Source of the DNA: Streptococcus oralis
GTDB lineage: Bacteria > Bacillota > Bacilli > Lactobacillales > Streptococcaceae
Length of the DNA stretch: 64,000 bases
Direction: 5' to 3'
Assembly: GCF_016028255.1 (NCBI RefSeq)
Contig: NZ_CP065707.1
Coordinates: 1,131,001-1,195,000 of the forward strand
Under the pieces are notes generated by a model. The model was given only the letters and a program-made list of their open reading frames with translations. It had not been told where the DNA came from and made no database searches. Positions within the stretch are counted from its first letter, which is position 1; every line of letters begins with the position of its first letter. A program made the translations under genes and the position numbers. Below are positions 52,311 through 62,906 of this stretch, piece by piece.

Positions 52311-53388
52311 TGATATAGAGTTCTTGGTTTTTTAGGACAATTTCACGCACACTAGCGAACTTCTTGAGTTTTTTAAGTTCTTCAGGATGGGTTACGAGAG
52401 TGATAACATAGCCCTCTTTGCCCATGCGACCTGTACGGCCAGCGCGGTGAGTGTAGGTTTCGATATCTCTAGGAACATCAAAGTTTACGACACATTCTAG
52501 GCTATCGATATCAATCCCACGAGCCAGAAGGTCAGTTGCAAGGAGTAGGGTTAGTTGCTTGTCTTTAAACTTTTCTAAGATGACTTTTCGAAATTTAACA
52601 TTGACATCGCTGGCGAGGGAAACAGCCAAGATATCGCGATACTGTAGTTTTTCCTCCGCACTTCCAAGGTCTGACAAGCTGTTAAAGAAGACCAGGCCAC
52701 GGAAATCCTCTACATGAGCTAGTTTTCGTAGCATATCCACTCGGTGACGTTGGTCTACCTGCATGTAGAAATGTTGGATGTTATCCAGTTTTTGATCAGA
52801 TAGATCAATAGTGCGCGTGTTTGGTGCAATCTTTTCTTGGTCAAACTTGGTCGTCGCACTCATGTAGATGAGTTGGTGGTCACGAGGTGCATAGTGAGTG
52901 ATTTTTTCGACAAAGTGAATCTGAGAATCATCGAGCAATTGGTCAAATTCATCCAGGATGATGGTTTCCACATTCATCATCTTGATTTTTTTCAATTTAA
53001 TCAACTCAAATATACGGCCAGGGGTTCCAATCAGAATTTCTGGTCCTTTTTTAAGGCGTTCAATCTGGCGTTTCTGACTTGAGCCTGATAGGAAGAGCTG
53101 AGCAGTCAAGCCGATAGTCTCTGCCCACGTTTTACATACGTCAAAAATCTGTCCAGCTAGTTCTGTATTTGGTGCTAGAATCAAGAGTTGCTGGGCTTTT
53201 TTCTTTTGTAGTCTGAGAAGACTAGGTAAGAGATAAGCTAGCGTCTTACCAGTTCCTGTTGGGCTCACTCCTAGGAGGTTTTCTCCAGTAAGAATGGGCT
53301 CAAATAGTTGAGTTTGAATGGGGGTAAATTCTTGGAAACCGAATTGATCGCTCAGTTCTTGCCAATCAGTGGGTAGTTTGGTTTTCAT
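52306..53388 (-). CDS. DEAD-box-family RNA helicase with DEFD motif
   Basis: A short (360-residue) two-domain RNA helicase with no C-terminal tail. Q-motif region FGFQEFTPIQTQLF; motif I SPTGTGKT; motif Ia LAPNTELAGQ; Ib TPGR; motif II reads DEFD in IILDEFDQLL instead of DEAD; motif III SAT; motif V RGIDI; motif VI HRAGRTGR. All nucleotide-contact residues are kept. It may act in ribosome assembly or mRNA turnover. Its ATG overlaps the stop of the oxidoreductase gene (ATGA), so the two are co-translated. Confidence 0.9.
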   Translation of the reverse strand: MKTKLPTDWQELSDQFGFQEFTPIQTQLFEPILTGENLLGVSPTGTGKTLAYLLPSLLRLQKKKAQQLLILAPNTELAGQIFDVCKTWAETIGLTAQLFLSGSSQKRQIERLKKGPEILIGTPGRIFELIKLKKIKMMNVETIILDEFDQLLDDSQIHFVEKITHYAPRDHQLIYMSATTKFDQEKIAPNTRTIDLSDQKLDNIQHFYMQVDQRHRVDMLRKLAHVEDFRGLVFFNSLSDLGSAEEKLQYRDILAVSLASDVNVKFRKVILEKFKDKQLTLLLATDLLARGIDIDSLECVVNFDVPRDIETYTHRAGRTGRMGKEGYVITLVTHPEELKKLKKFASVREIVLKNQELYIK

Positions 53389-54362
53389 TTTTCTGCCTCA
53401 AATCTAATGCCAGCAGTCTGGCGCATGGTATATAATAGCTCATGAACAGAGCTTGCATCATCCAGCCAGTTCTGGTAGAGCGTCTGGTCTGGTTGCTGGA
53501 TCATCTGTGCGAATGCAGCAACTTCCTCAGTCATCGTATGGGGAGCTTGTTGGATAGGGAGTTGAACTTGATTTCCTTGGTGGTTAGTAAAAATAGCTGA
53601 GCGGACATGTTCAATCGTGCTGAGGGTCAAGGTTCCATCTGCTGTGCAAATCTCACAAGGAAGATTGGAAGTGATGTTTTTCCCAGCCTTGATGTGAACT
53701 TGAAATTCTGGGTAGAAGAGGATACCATCTCCATTTAAGTCAATGCTATTGTCAAGTTGTTGCGCCTGATAAGTCGCGTCCTGAGCTTTTCCAAAGAGGC
53801 GAATGGCAGCGTAGAGGGGATAAATCCCCAAATCCATAAGGGCTCCACCAGCAAAACGGTCTGAAAAGACATTTGGCGTCTGCCCAGCCAACAAGTTCGG
53901 CATCTTGGATGAATACTTGGCATAGTTGAAATCTGCTCCCAACACTTGCTTGTCTGCTAAAAAGTTTTTGATAGTAGTAAAAGCTTCCTCGTGGTAGTTT
54001 CGTGCTGCTTCAAAGATAAAACAATTATTTTTCTCAGCTGTCTGTCTCAAATCCAGCCACTCTTGTGGCTGAGTGACAGCTGGTTTTTCAAGAATGACAT
54101 GCTTGCCAGCAGACAAGGCAGCCTTTGCTTGAACAAAATGCAAGGAGTTTGGACTGGCGATATAGACCACATCAAAGGAAGACTTAAAGAAGTCTCCTAA
54201 TTGATCAAAGAGTTGGATATCCTGATAGCGGGAAGCAAAGGTTGCCGCAGTTTCTAACTTTCTAGAGTAGACAGCAACCAGCTGGTATTCTCCACTGGCA
54301 TGGGATGCTTCTATGAAATGATGGCTGATAGCGCCTGTTCCGATAACACCTAATTTAAGCAT
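53385..54362 (-). CDS. Gfo/Idh/MocA-family oxidoreductase
   Basis: A 325-residue NAD(P)-dependent oxidoreductase. The N-terminal Rossmann fold starts MLKLGVIGTGAISHHFIEAS (GxGxxx), EKPAVT holds the conserved EKP lysine, and GGALMDLGIYPLYAAIRLFG carries the catalytic-site Asp and Tyr region of the C-terminal domain. Such enzymes oxidise sugars, inositols or related polyols; the substrate is unknown. The ATG at 54362 follows AAAGGAGT; the frame stays open to 54548 but overlaps the divergent promoter. Its promoter is TTGGAT, 18 bp, TATAAT (54426-54397) on the minus strand. Confidence 0.9.
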   Translation of the reverse strand: MLKLGVIGTGAISHHFIEASHASGEYQLVAVYSRKLETAATFASRYQDIQLFDQLGDFFKSSFDVVYIASPNSLHFVQAKAALSAGKHVILEKPAVTQPQEWLDLRQTAEKNNCFIFEAARNYHEEAFTTIKNFLADKQVLGADFNYAKYSSKMPNLLAGQTPNVFSDRFAGGALMDLGIYPLYAAIRLFGKAQDATYQAQQLDNSIDLNGDGILFYPEFQVHIKAGKNITSNLPCEICTADGTLTLSTIEHVRSAIFTNHQGNQVQLPIQQAPHTMTEEVAAFAQMIQQPDQTLYQNWLDDASSVHELLYTMRQTAGIRFEAEK

Positions 54363-54517
54363 AAATACTCCTTTTCCGACTTCAAATCCTTCCTTCATTA
54401 TAACATAGAAAAGAAGGACTATCCAACAGATGGTAAAAATTTTCAAATGGGCTACGAATTTCTTGGAGAAAGTGGTACAATATTTAGATAAGTAGATGAA
54501 ATGAGAAGGGGGAGAAG

Positions 54518-55213
54518 ATGAGATTATTACCAATAAGAAAAATATCACGTCAGTCTAAGAGGCTAGCGCTTTTTTTGACTTTTTGTGCAGGGTATGTCGA
54601 TGCCTATACCTTTATCGTGCGAGGGAACACCCTTGTGGCTGGACAAACAGGGAATGTGGTTTTTCTCTCTGTAGGACTCATTCAACAAAATGTATCGGAT
54701 GCTAGTGCTAAAGTAATGACCTTGCTTTTCTTTATGATGGGTGTCTTTTTTCTGACATTGTATAAGGAAAAACTACGAATTGTTAAAAAGCCGATTTTGT
54801 CCTTGATTCCACTTGCAGTCTTATCCCTAATTATAGGCTTTGTGCCGCAAACGGTTGACAATATCTATCTCGTACCGCCCTTGGCCTTTTGTATGGGTCT
54901 GGTGACAACTGCTTTTGGAGAAGTGTCAGGTATTGCCTATAATAATGCTTTTATGACAGGGAATATCAAACGAACCATGTTGGCTTTTGGAGATTATTTC
55001 CGGACCAAGCATACGCCTTTCCTACGAGAGGGCTTGATTTTTGTTAGCTTGCTTAGCAGTTTTGTCTTCGGAGTTGTTTTTTCAGCTTATTTGACGATTT
55101 ATTATCAGGAGAAGACAATTCTAGGTGTTCCTCTTATGATGAGTATCTTTTACTTCAGTATGCTTTTTGCTTCTTGGAGAAAAAAAGGAAAGAAAAAGCT
55201 TAAATTTGATTGA
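54518..55213 (+). CDS. YoaK family membrane protein (DUF1275)
   Basis: A 231-residue membrane protein with about six helices, of the DUF1275/YoaK type: AGYVDAYTFIVRGNTLVAGQ and TGNVVFLSVG near the N-terminus, and NNAFMTGNIKRTMLAFGDYF in the second half. The two GQTGN/TGN-type motifs mark an internal repeat. The function is unknown; a transport role is likely. GGGGGAG lies very close to the ATG, and the promoter has an extended -10 TGGTACAAT ending at 54481. Confidence 0.83.
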   Translation: MRLLPIRKISRQSKRLALFLTFCAGYVDAYTFIVRGNTLVAGQTGNVVFLSVGLIQQNVSDASAKVMTLLFFMMGVFFLTLYKEKLRIVKKPILSLIPLAVLSLIIGFVPQTVDNIYLVPPLAFCMGLVTTAFGEVSGIAYNNAFMTGNIKRTMLAFGDYFRTKHTPFLREGLIFVSLLSSFVFGVVFSAYLTIYYQEKTILGVPLMMSIFYFSMLFASWRKKGKKKLKFD

Positions 55214-55219
55214 TTTCGC

Positions 55220-55248
55220 TTGTAAGAAAAAAGAAGATATGCTATACT
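55220..55248 (+). promoter_or_regulatory. rplU operon promoter
   Basis: TTGTAA, 17 bp and TATACT preceded by TGC (extended -10). Confidence 0.8.
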
Positions 55249-55254
55249 TGAAGA

Positions 55255-55390
55255 GTTGACTATGCACAGTCCTGTGCAACCGCACGAACATCGTTTGCTC
55301 ACATAGTGAGTATAAAGTGGTTCGTCCCACGATGCTAGGCGAGTCTTCACAAAAATACGGGGAAACCCTAAAAATCATAGGAGGTGCATA
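55255..55390 (+). promoter_or_regulatory. L21 leader RNA
   Basis: The about 135-base leader of rplU is highly structured: TGCACAG-TC-CTGTGCA (hairpin 1), CGAACATCG and GTGGTTCGTCCCACGATG pairings, then AGGAGGTGCATA before the ATG. This matches the L21 leader family upstream of rplU in low-GC Gram-positives, a proposed autoregulatory element; the family match is from memory. Confidence 0.78.
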
Positions 55391-55705
55391 ATGAGCACAT
55401 ACGCAATTATCAAAACTGGCGGAAAACAAGTTAAAGTTGAAGTTGGTCAAGCAATCTACGTTGAAAAATTGAACGTTGAAGCTGGTCAAGAAGTTACTTT
55501 TAACGAAGTTGTTCTTGTTGGTGGTGAAAACACTGTTGTCGGAACTCCACTTGTTGCTGGAGCTACTGTAGTTGGAACTGTTGAAAAACAAGGAAAACAA
55601 AAGAAAGTTGTTACTTACAAGTACAAACCTAAAAAAGGTAGCCACCGTAAACAAGGTCACCGTCAACCATATACAAAAGTTGTCATCAACGCAATCAACG
55701 CTTAA
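55391..55705 (+). CDS. rplU: 50S ribosomal protein L21
   Basis: A 104-residue L21 with the typical [20 protein letters not shown] opening and the basic [19 protein letters not shown] end that contacts 23S rRNA. It is the first gene of rplU-prp-rpmA. AGGAGGTGC precedes the ATG. Confidence 0.97.
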   Translation: MSTYAIIKTGGKQVKVEVGQAIYVEKLNVEAGQEVTFNEVVLVGGENTVVGTPLVAGATVVGTVEKQGKQKKVVTYKYKPKKGSHRKQGHRQPYTKVVINAINA

Positions 55706-55711
55706 TTTTAA

Positions 55712-56065
<354 letters not shown>

Positions 56066-56081
56066 CACGGAGGAAAACATT

Positions 56082-56375
56082 ATGTTAAAAATGACTCTTA
56101 ACAACTTGCAACTTTTCGCCCACAAAAAAGGTGGAGGTTCTACATCAAACGGACGCGATTCACAAGCAAAACGTCTTGGAGCTAAAGCAGCTGACGGACA
56201 AACTGTAACAGGTGGATCAATCCTTTACCGTCAACGTGGTACACACATCTATCCAGGTGTAAACGTTGGACGTGGTGGAGACGATACTTTGTTCGCTAAA
56301 GTTGAAGGCGTAGTACGCTTTGAACGTAAAGGTCGCGATAAAAAACAAGTTTCTGTTTACCCAATCGCTAAATAA
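56082..56375 (+). CDS. rpmA: 50S ribosomal protein L27 with cleavable N-terminal extension
   Basis: A 97-residue L27. The N-terminus [20 protein letters not shown] holds the Prp cleavage site; cutting after the LQLF phenylalanine exposes AHKKGGGS, whose tail reaches the peptidyl transferase centre. The rest ([40 protein letters not shown]) is standard. CGGAGG lies eight bases before the ATG at 56082. Two terminators follow. Confidence 0.97.
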   Translation: MLKMTLNNLQLFAHKKGGGSTSNGRDSQAKRLGAKAADGQTVTGGSILYRQRGTHIYPGVNVGRGGDDTLFAKVEGVVRFERKGRDKKQVSVYPIAK

Positions 56376-56396
56376 AAAGGTCCAGTGAACCTTTTT
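56374..56396 (+). terminator. First terminator after rpmA
   Basis: AAAAAGGT-CCAGTGA-ACCTTTTT; it overlaps the stop codon. Confidence 0.75.
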
Positions 56397-56397
56397 A

Positions 56398-56480
56398 TCC
56401 CGAGCCTTGAAATGAAAAGGCGAGGAAGCTAGAAGTAGCATAAAATAAGGCTTTCCGAGTTTTCGGAGAGCCTATTTTTT
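56398..56480 (+). terminator. Dispersed CCCGAGCC repeat and second terminator
   Basis: CCCGAGCC...AAAAGGCGAGG (56398-56425) is a copy of the motif tandemly repeated at 15588-15762. It is followed by AGGCTTTCCGA-GTTTT-CGGAGAGCCT and seven T residues (56448-56480). Confidence 0.75.
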
Positions 56481-56608
56481 TGTTTTGATACACATTTTGA
56501 ATTTGATAGAGAATAGTTAGATTTAAACTTGCGATGGACACTTTTTTCTTTTTTGGAAAAGTTCTGAAATATGGTATAATGAACAGATAGAGAAGTTGGG
56601 GGTAAAAG

Positions 56609-57517
56609 ATGAACATTCAACAATTACGCTATGTTGTGGCCATTGCCAATAGTGGTACTTTCCGTGAAGCTGCTGAAAAGATGTATGTTAGTCAGCCAAG
56701 TCTGTCTATTTCTGTGCGCGATTTGGAAAAAGAGCTGGGTTTTAAGATTTTCCGTCGGACGAGTTCGGGGACTTTTTTGACCCGTCGTGGTATGGAATTT
56801 TATGAGAAAGCGCAGGAATTGGTCAAAGGATTTGATGTTTTTCAAAATCAATATGCCAATCCTGAGGAAGAAAAGGATGAATTTTCCATTGCCAGCCAGC
56901 ACTATGACTTCTTGCCACCAACGATTACGGCCTTTTCGGAACGTTATCCTGACTACAAGAACTTTCGTATTTTTGAGTCTACCACAGTTCAAATTTTAGA
57001 CGAAGTGGCTCAAGGACATAGTGAGATTGGGATTATCTACCTCAACAATCAAAATAAAAAGGGCATCATGCAACGGGTTGAAAAGCTTGGTTTAGAAGTT
57101 ATTGAACTAATTCCTTTCCAGACTCACATTTATCTTCGTGAAGGGCATCCTTTAGCACAGAAAGAGGAATTGGTCATGGAGGACCTAGCGGATTTACCAA
57201 CGGTTCGGTTTACTCAGGAAAAGGATGAGTATCTATACTATTCAGAGAACTTTGTCGACACCAGCGCGAGCTCGCAGATGTTCAATGTGACCGACCGTGC
57301 TACTTTGAATGGTATTTTGGAGCGGACAGATGCCTATGCGACTGGATCTGGATTTTTAGATAGTGACAGTGTTAATGGCATCACAGTCATTCGTCTCAAG
57401 GATAATCTAGATAATCGCATGGTCTACGTCAAACGGGAAGAGGTGGAGCTTAGCCAAGCTGGGACTCTTTTCGTTGAGGTTATGCAAGAATATTTTGATC
57501 AAAAGAGGAAATCATGA
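56609..57517 (+). CDS. LysR-family transcriptional regulator (CpsY/MtaR-like)
   Basis: A 302-residue LysR regulator: N-terminal winged HTH ([20 protein letters not shown] followed by [20 protein letters not shown]) and a two-lobed effector domain (residues about 90-295). It resembles the streptococcal CpsY/MtaR/CysR-type regulators that control methionine and cysteine uptake or capsule and survival genes, but no target is adjacent. Its stop overlaps lspA (ATGA). The promoter carries TGGTATAAT around 56571-56579. Confidence 0.88.
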   Translation: MNIQQLRYVVAIANSGTFREAAEKMYVSQPSLSISVRDLEKELGFKIFRRTSSGTFLTRRGMEFYEKAQELVKGFDVFQNQYANPEEEKDEFSIASQHYDFLPPTITAFSERYPDYKNFRIFESTTVQILDEVAQGHSEIGIIYLNNQNKKGIMQRVEKLGLEVIELIPFQTHIYLREGHPLAQKEELVMEDLADLPTVRFTQEKDEYLYYSENFVDTSASSQMFNVTDRATLNGILERTDAYATGSGFLDSDSVNGITVIRLKDNLDNRMVYVKREEVELSQAGTLFVEVMQEYFDQKRKS

Positions 57518-57981
57518 AAAAAAGAGGAATAGTAGCAGTCATTGTACTGCTTTTGATTGGGCTGGATCAGTTGGTCAAAAATTATGTTGTCCAGCAGATT
57601 CCACTGGGTGAAGTGCGTTCGTGGATCCCCAATCTTGTTAGCTTGACCTACCTGCAAAATCGTGGGGCAGCCTTCTCCATGCTGCAAGATCAGCAGTGGT
57701 TATTTGCTGTCATTACACTGGTCGTCATGGTAGGTGCCATTTGGTATCTACATAAACACATGGAGGATTCTCTCTGGTTGGTTTTTGGACTGACCTTGAT
57801 AATCGCGGGAGGTCTGGGCAACTTTATCGACAGAATGAGTCAAGGTTTTGTGGTGGATATGTTTCACCTAGACTTTATCAACTTTGCGATTTTCAATGTT
57901 GCTGACAGCTATTTGACAGTTGGTGTGATTGTTTTATTGATTGCAATGCTTAAAGAGGAAGTAAATGGAAATAAAAATTGA
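57514..57981 (+). CDS. lspA: Lipoprotein signal peptidase
   Basis: LspA cuts the signal peptide from diacylglyceryl-modified prolipoproteins. The 155-residue protein has four membrane helices and the two catalytic aspartates in [20 protein letters not shown] and [12 protein letters not shown], plus the [14 protein letters not shown] block. The start overlaps the LysR stop by four bases and the 3' end overlaps the next gene by 17 bp, so the three are translated in series. Confidence 0.96.
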   Translation: MKKRGIVAVIVLLLIGLDQLVKNYVVQQIPLGEVRSWIPNLVSLTYLQNRGAAFSMLQDQQWLFAVITLVVMVGAIWYLHKHMEDSLWLVFGLTLIIAGGLGNFIDRMSQGFVVDMFHLDFINFAIFNVADSYLTVGVIVLLIAMLKEEVNGNKN

Positions 57982-58864
57982 AACTGGTGGGCAACGTCTA
58001 GACAAGGCTCTGTCGGACTTGACAGAATTGTCACGCAGTCTCGCGAATGAACAAATCAAGGCTGGACAAGTTTTGGTTAATGGGCAAGCCAAGAAAGCCA
58101 AATACACTGTCCAAGAGGGGGATATCGTCACCTACCATGTGCCAGAACCAGAGGTTTTAGAGTATGTGGCTGAGGATCTTCCTCTCGAAATCATCTACCA
58201 AGATGAGGACGTTGCCGTCGTCAACAAACCTCAAGGGATGGTGGTTCATCCCAGCGCCGGTCATACCAGTGGAACCTTGGTCAATGCCCTCATGTACCAT
58301 ATCAAGGACTTGTCAGGTATCAATGGTGTTCTTCGACCGGGTATCGTTCACCGCATTGATAAGGACACGTCTGGTCTCCTTATGATTGCTAAAAATGATG
58401 AGGCCCACTTGGCGCTTGCCCAAGAACTCAAGGACAAAAAGTCTCTGCGCAAATACTGGGCGATTGTTCACGGCAATCTACCAAATGATCGTGGTGTGAT
58501 TGAAGCGCCAATTGGTCGGAGTGAAAAAGACCGTAAGAAACAGGCTGTGACTGCCAAGGGCAAGCCAGCAGTGACGCGCTTTCACGTCTTGGAACGCTTT
58601 GGTGATTATAGTTTGTTAGAGTTGCAACTGGAGACAGGGCGTACCCACCAAATTCGTGTGCACATGGCTTATATTGGCCATCCAGTCGCTGGGGATGAGG
58701 TCTATGGTCCTCGAAAGACCTTGAAAGGACATGGACAATTTCTCCATGCTAAAACTCTAGGATTTACCCATCCGAAAACAGGTGAAACCATGGAATTCAC
58801 GGCAGATATTCCAGATATTTTTAAAGAAACGCTGGAAAGATTGCGTAAAACTGAGAATAGATAA
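57965..58864 (+). CDS. RluA/RluD-family pseudouridine synthase
   Basis: A 299-residue pseudouridine synthase: an N-terminal S4 RNA-binding domain ([20 protein letters not shown]) and the catalytic domain with the RluA motif [20 protein letters not shown] (catalytic Asp in HRID) and [18 protein letters not shown]. The length and neighbour lspA match the streptococcal RluD-like enzyme acting on helix 69 of 23S rRNA, though the exact site is inferred. AGAGGAAGTAA precedes the ATG inside lspA. Confidence 0.93.
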   Translation: MEIKIETGGQRLDKALSDLTELSRSLANEQIKAGQVLVNGQAKKAKYTVQEGDIVTYHVPEPEVLEYVAEDLPLEIIYQDEDVAVVNKPQGMVVHPSAGHTSGTLVNALMYHIKDLSGINGVLRPGIVHRIDKDTSGLLMIAKNDEAHLALAQELKDKKSLRKYWAIVHGNLPNDRGVIEAPIGRSEKDRKKQAVTAKGKPAVTRFHVLERFGDYSLLELQLETGRTHQIRVHMAYIGHPVAGDEVYGPRKTLKGHGQFLHAKTLGFTHPKTGETMEFTADIPDIFKETLERLRKTENR

Positions 58865-58868
58865 AAGA

Positions 58869-58896
58869 GTTGAGATGCCTGTCTCAACCTTTTTTA
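58869..58896 (+). terminator. Terminator after the lspA operon
   Basis: GTTGAGA-TGCCTG-TCTCAAC followed by CTTTTTT. Confidence 0.88.
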
Positions 58897-58926
58897 TTTC
58901 AAGTCTTTTCTATTTTAAAGCATTCA

Positions 58927-58935
58927 TGTTATAAT
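58927..58935 (+). promoter_or_regulatory. proB extended -10 promoter
   Basis: ATGTTATAAT; TG-T-TATAAT with the hexamer at 58930-58935, 29 bp before the proB ATG. Confidence 0.72.
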
Positions 58936-58964
58936 GGATAAATATGAAGAATCGGAGTGAGAAT

Positions 58965-60074
58965 ATGAAGTACAAACGAATCGTCTTTAAGGTGGGGACC
59001 TCGTCCTTAACAAATGAAGACGGAAGTTTATCAAGAAGTAAAGTAAAGGCAATTACCCAACAATTAGCTATGTTGCATGAAGCTGGGCATGAGTTGATTT
59101 TGGTTTCTTCTGGGGCAGTAGCGGCAGGGTTTGGAGCTTTGGGTTTTAAAAAACGTCCAACTAAGATTGCAGATAAGCAGGCTTCGGCTGCAGTAGGACA
59201 AGGTTTGCTCCTAGAAGAATACACAACCAACCTCCTCATGCGCCAAATCGTCTCCGCGCAAATTTTGCTGACACAGGATGATTTTGTAGATAAACGTCGT
59301 TATAAGAACGCCCATCAGGCTTTGTCTGTATTGCTTCATCGTGGTGCCATTCCTATCATCAACGAGAATGACAGTGTCGTTATTGATGAGCTCAAGGTTG
59401 GGGACAATGATACTCTGAGTGCTCAGGTAGCGGCTATGGTGCAGGCAGACCTTTTGGTTCTCTTGACAGATGTAGATGGTCTCTATACTGGCAATCCCAA
59501 CTCAGATCCAAGAGCTAAACGTCTTGAGAAAATCGAGACCATCAATCGTGAGATTATTGATATGGCTGGTGGAGCAGGTTCATCTAATGGGACCGGTGGG
59601 ATGTTGACTAAGATCAAGGCGGCTACGATCGCGACGGAGTCGGGGGTGCCAGTCTATATCTGCTCGTCCATGAAATCAGATGCCTTGATTGAGGCAGCGG
59701 AAGAGACCAAGGATGGATCCTTCTTTGTTGCGCAAGAGAAGGGCCTCCGTACTCAGAAACAATGGCTGGCTTTCTATGCTCAAAGTCAGGGAACGATTTG
59801 GGTAGATGGTGGAGCTGCAGAAGCCCTTTCAAAAAACGGAAAAAGTCTCCTTTTATCGGGTGTGGTAGAAGTGGAAGGAAATTTCTCTTACCACGATATT
59901 GTTACAGTAGCAGATAAAGAAACAGGTCAATCTCTTGGAAAGGGACGTGTCCAATTTGGCGTCTCAGCCTTGGAAGATATGCTCCGTTCTCAAAAAGCTA
60001 AGGGAGTCTTGATTCACCGAGATGACTGGATTTCAATCACTCCTGAAATCCAGTTGCTCTTTACAGAATTTTAG
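58965..60074 (+). CDS. proB: Glutamate 5-kinase
   Basis: ProB phosphorylates L-glutamate, the first and feedback-inhibited step of proline synthesis. The 369-residue protein has an amino-acid kinase domain ([43 protein letters not shown] and [12 protein letters not shown]) and a C-terminal PUA domain (from about residue 275). The ATG at 58965 is eight bases after CGGAG; an in-frame start at 58944 is less likely. It is the first gene of proB-proA-proC. Confidence 0.96.
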   Translation: MKYKRIVFKVGTSSLTNEDGSLSRSKVKAITQQLAMLHEAGHELILVSSGAVAAGFGALGFKKRPTKIADKQASAAVGQGLLLEEYTTNLLMRQIVSAQILLTQDDFVDKRRYKNAHQALSVLLHRGAIPIINENDSVVIDELKVGDNDTLSAQVAAMVQADLLVLLTDVDGLYTGNPNSDPRAKRLEKIETINREIIDMAGGAGSSNGTGGMLTKIKAATIATESGVPVYICSSMKSDALIEAAEETKDGSFFVAQEKGLRTQKQWLAFYAQSQGTIWVDGGAAEALSKNGKSLLLSGVVEVEGNFSYHDIVTVADKETGQSLGKGRVQFGVSALEDMLRSQKAKGVLIHRDDWISITPEIQLLFTEF

Positions 60075-60083
60075 AGGTGAACG

Positions 60084-61346
60084 ATGGTAAGTACACAAGA
60101 ACAATTTGAACAGGTACAGGCTGTTAAGAAATCAATCAATACTGCCAGTGAAGCAGTGAAAAACCAAGCCTTGCTAGCCATGGCTGATCATTTATTGGCA
60201 GCTACTAAGGAGATTTTAGCAGCCAATGCCCTCGATATGGAAGCGGCCAAAGGGAAAATCACAGATGTTATGCTAGACCGTCTTTATTTGGATGCGGGAC
60301 GTATAGAAGCGATGGCAAGAGGGATTCGTGAAGTGGTTGCTTTACCAGATCCTATTGGTGAAGTCCTAGAAACAAGTCATCTTGATAATGGCTTGGTTAT
60401 TACTAAGAAGCGTGTGGCCATGGGGGTTATTGGTATTATCTACGAAAGCCGTCCAAATGTGACGTCTGATGCAGCTGCTTTGGCTCTTAAGAGTGGCAAT
60501 GCGGTCGTTCTTCGTAGTGGTAAGGACGCCTACCAAACAGCTCATGCTATTGTCACAGCCTTGAAGAAGGGCTTGGAGACGACTACCATTCATCCAGACG
60601 TGATTCAACTAGTGGAAGATACTAGCCGTGAAAGTAGCTATGCCATGATGAAGGCCAAGGGCTATCTAGATCTTCTCATTCCTCGTGGAGGAGCTGGCTT
60701 GATTAATGCTGTGGTTGAAAATGCTATCGTACCTGTTATCGAGACAGGAACTGGGATTGTCCATGTCTATGTGGATAAGGATGCAGATGAAGACAAGGCT
60801 CTGTCTATCATCAACAATGCTAAAACTAGCCGTCCTTCTGTCTGCAATGCTATGGAGGTCTTGCTGGTTCATGAAGACAAGGCAGCAAGCTTCTTTCCTC
60901 GCTTGGAACAAGTTCTGGTTTCAGAGCGTAAGGAAGCTGGACTGGAACCAATTCAATTTCGTTTGGATAGCACAGCAAGTCAGTTTGTTTCAGGTCGAGC
61001 AGCTGAGGCCCAAGACTTTGACACTGAGTTTTTAGATTATATCCTAGCGGTTAAGGTTGTGAGCAGTTTAGAAGAAGCGGTTGCGCATATTGAAGCCCAC
61101 AGTACCCATCATTCGGATGCCATTGTGACGGAAAATGCTGAAGCTGCGGCTTTCTTTACAGAGCAAGTGGACTCTGCCGCGATTTATGTCAATGCCTCAA
61201 CGCGTTTCACTGATGGTGGCCAATTTGGTCTTGGATGTGAGATGGGAATTTCTACTCAGAAACTGCATGCGCGTGGGCCTATGGGCTTGAAAGAGTTGAC
61301 CAGCTACAAGTATGTGGTTACTGGTGACGGACAGATAAGGGAGTAA
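60084..61346 (+). CDS. proA: Gamma-glutamyl phosphate reductase
   Basis: ProA reduces glutamyl phosphate with NADPH to glutamate semialdehyde. The 420-residue aldehyde-dehydrogenase-fold protein has the [20 protein letters not shown] nucleotide region and the catalytic cysteine in [15 protein letters not shown]. It follows proB by 9 bp with GAGGTGAACG as ribosome site and precedes proC by 3 bp. Confidence 0.97.
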   Translation: MVSTQEQFEQVQAVKKSINTASEAVKNQALLAMADHLLAATKEILAANALDMEAAKGKITDVMLDRLYLDAGRIEAMARGIREVVALPDPIGEVLETSHLDNGLVITKKRVAMGVIGIIYESRPNVTSDAAALALKSGNAVVLRSGKDAYQTAHAIVTALKKGLETTTIHPDVIQLVEDTSRESSYAMMKAKGYLDLLIPRGGAGLINAVVENAIVPVIETGTGIVHVYVDKDADEDKALSIINNAKTSRPSVCNAMEVLLVHEDKAASFFPRLEQVLVSERKEAGLEPIQFRLDSTASQFVSGRAAEAQDFDTEFLDYILAVKVVSSLEEAVAHIEAHSTHHSDAIVTENAEAAAFFTEQVDSAAIYVNASTRFTDGGQFGLGCEMGISTQKLHARGPMGLKELTSYKYVVTGDGQIRE

Positions 61347-61349
61347 GAG

Positions 61350-62147
61350 ATGAAGATTGGATTTATCGGTTTGGGAAATATGGGTTCTAGCTTGGCTAAG
61401 GCTGTTTTGCAGGCCAAGACGGGTGCTCAGATTCTCCTTGCCAATCGTAGTCAAGCAAAAGTAGATGCTTTCATCACTAATTTCGGTGGCCAGGCTTCCA
61501 GTAATGAAGAAATTTTTGCAGAAGCAGATGTGATTTTTCTAGGAGTTAAGCCTGCTCAGTTTTCTGAACTGCTTTCTCAATATCAGACCATTCTTGAAAA
61601 ACGAGAGAGTCTTCTTTTGATTTCCATGGCGGCTGGATTGACTTTGGAAAAACTAGCCAAATTTTTACCGAGTCACCACCGAATCATTCGCATCATGCCC
61701 AATACTCCAGTGGCTATCGGCCAAGGAGTGATTAGTTATGCTTTATCAGCAAACTGTCGTGCCGAGGACGGTGAACTCTTTTGTCAATTATTAGCCAAGG
61801 CTGGTCTCTTGGTTGAGCTGGGAGATGGCTTAATCGATGCAGCAACAGGTCTCGCAGGTTGTGGACCAGCTTTTGTCTATCTCTTTATCGAGGCTTTGGC
61901 AGATGCAGGTGTTCAGACAGGATTGTCAAGAGAAACGGCCTTGAAAATGGCAGCCCAAACAGTTGTTGGCGCTGGACAAATGGTTCTCGAAAGCCAGCAA
62001 CATCCTGGAGTTTTGAAAGATCAAGTTTGTAGCCCAGGAGGTTCGACTATCGCTGGTGTAGCAAGTCTGGAGGAACATGCCTTTAGAGGAACAGTCATGG
62101 ACGCAGTTCATCAATCTTACAAACGAACACAAGAACTAGGTAAATAA
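61350..62147 (+). CDS. proC: Pyrroline-5-carboxylate reductase
   Basis: ProC completes proline synthesis by reducing pyrroline-5-carboxylate. The 265-residue protein has the N-terminal Rossmann motif GFIGLGNMGSSLAKAV and the C-terminal helical dimer domain with GCGPAFVYLFIEALADAGV and SPGGSTIAGVASLEE, which form the active site. It ends the pro operon; the terminator begins at its stop codon. Confidence 0.97.
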   Translation: MKIGFIGLGNMGSSLAKAVLQAKTGAQILLANRSQAKVDAFITNFGGQASSNEEIFAEADVIFLGVKPAQFSELLSQYQTILEKRESLLLISMAAGLTLEKLAKFLPSHHRIIRIMPNTPVAIGQGVISYALSANCRAEDGELFCQLLAKAGLLVELGDGLIDAATGLAGCGPAFVYLFIEALADAGVQTGLSRETALKMAAQTVVGAGQMVLESQQHPGVLKDQVCSPGGSTIAGVASLEEHAFRGTVMDAVHQSYKRTQELGK

Positions 62148-62176
62148 GAGGTTGGATGACTCCCAGCCTCTTTTAT
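62146..62176 (+). terminator. Terminator of the pro operon
   Basis: AAGAGGTTGG pairs with CCCAGCCTCTT (one mismatch), followed by TTAT. Confidence 0.82.
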
Positions 62177-62206
62177 GGTCGATTGAATGGAGAAGACACA
62201 AAAAGA

Positions 62207-62237
62207 TTGTCACAAAAACCTATTTTTTTGATAGAAT
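62207..62237 (+). promoter_or_regulatory. tmk promoter
   Basis: TTGTCA, a 19-bp spacer and TGATAGAAT (extended -10). Confidence 0.6.
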
Positions 62238-62267
62238 AGAAGGTAGAAAAAAAGAAATGAGTTAGAC

Positions 62268-62906
62268 ATGTCAAAAGGATTTTTAGTCTCTCTTGAGGGA
62301 CCAGAGGGAGCAGGGAAGACCAGTGTTTTAGAGGCTCTACTCCCAATTTTAGAGGAAAAAGGAGTAGAAGTGTTGACGACCCGTGAGCCAGGTGGAGTCT
62401 TGATTGGGGAGAAGATTCGTCAAGTGATTTTGGATCCAAGTCATACTCAGATGGATCCTAAAACGGAACTCCTTCTCTATATCGCAAGTCGCAGACAGCA
62501 CTTAGTGGAAAAAGTTCTCCCAGCCCTTGAAGCTGGTAAGTTGGTCATTATGGACCGCTTCATCGATAGTTCCGTTGCTTATCAGGGATTTGGCCGTGGC
62601 TTGGACATTGATGCCATTGATTGGCTCAATCACTTTGCGACAGATGGACTTAAACCCGATTTGACACTCTATTTTGACATCGAGGTGGAAGAAGGATTGG
62701 CTCGTATTGCTGCTAATAGTGATCGGGAGGTCAATCGTTTGGACTTGGAAGGTTTGGACTTGCATCAAAAAGTTCGTCAAGGCTATCTTTCTCTTCTGGA
62801 CAAAGAAGGAAATCGCATTGTCAAGATTGATGCGAGTCTTCCTTTGGAGCAAGTTGTGGAAACGACCAAGGCTGTCTTATTTGACAGAATGGGCTTGGAT
62901 AAATGA
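62268..62906 (+). CDS. tmk: Thymidylate kinase
   Basis: Tmk converts dTMP to dTDP. The 212-residue P-loop kinase has [20 protein letters not shown] (Walker A), the DRF motif in [20 protein letters not shown], and TREPGG. The LID region carries [10 protein letters not shown]. Its stop overlaps the holB ATG (ATGA). This tmk-holB arrangement is conserved in Firmicutes. Confidence 0.97.
   Translation: MSKGFLVSLEGPEGAGKTSVLEALLPILEEKGVEVLTTREPGGVLIGEKIRQVILDPSHTQMDPKTELLLYIASRRQHLVEKVLPALEAGKLVIMDRFIDSSVAYQGFGRGLDIDAIDWLNHFATDGLKPDLTLYFDIEVEEGLARIAANSDREVNRLDLEGLDLHQKVRQGYLSLLDKEGNRIVKIDASLPLEQVVETTKAVLFDRMGLDK

Noticed and set aside
54363..54548. N-terminal extension of the Gfo/Idh/MocA protein
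   Set aside because: The conserved Rossmann start is at 54362 behind AAAGGAGT; the extension spans the promoter and overlaps the divergent gene.
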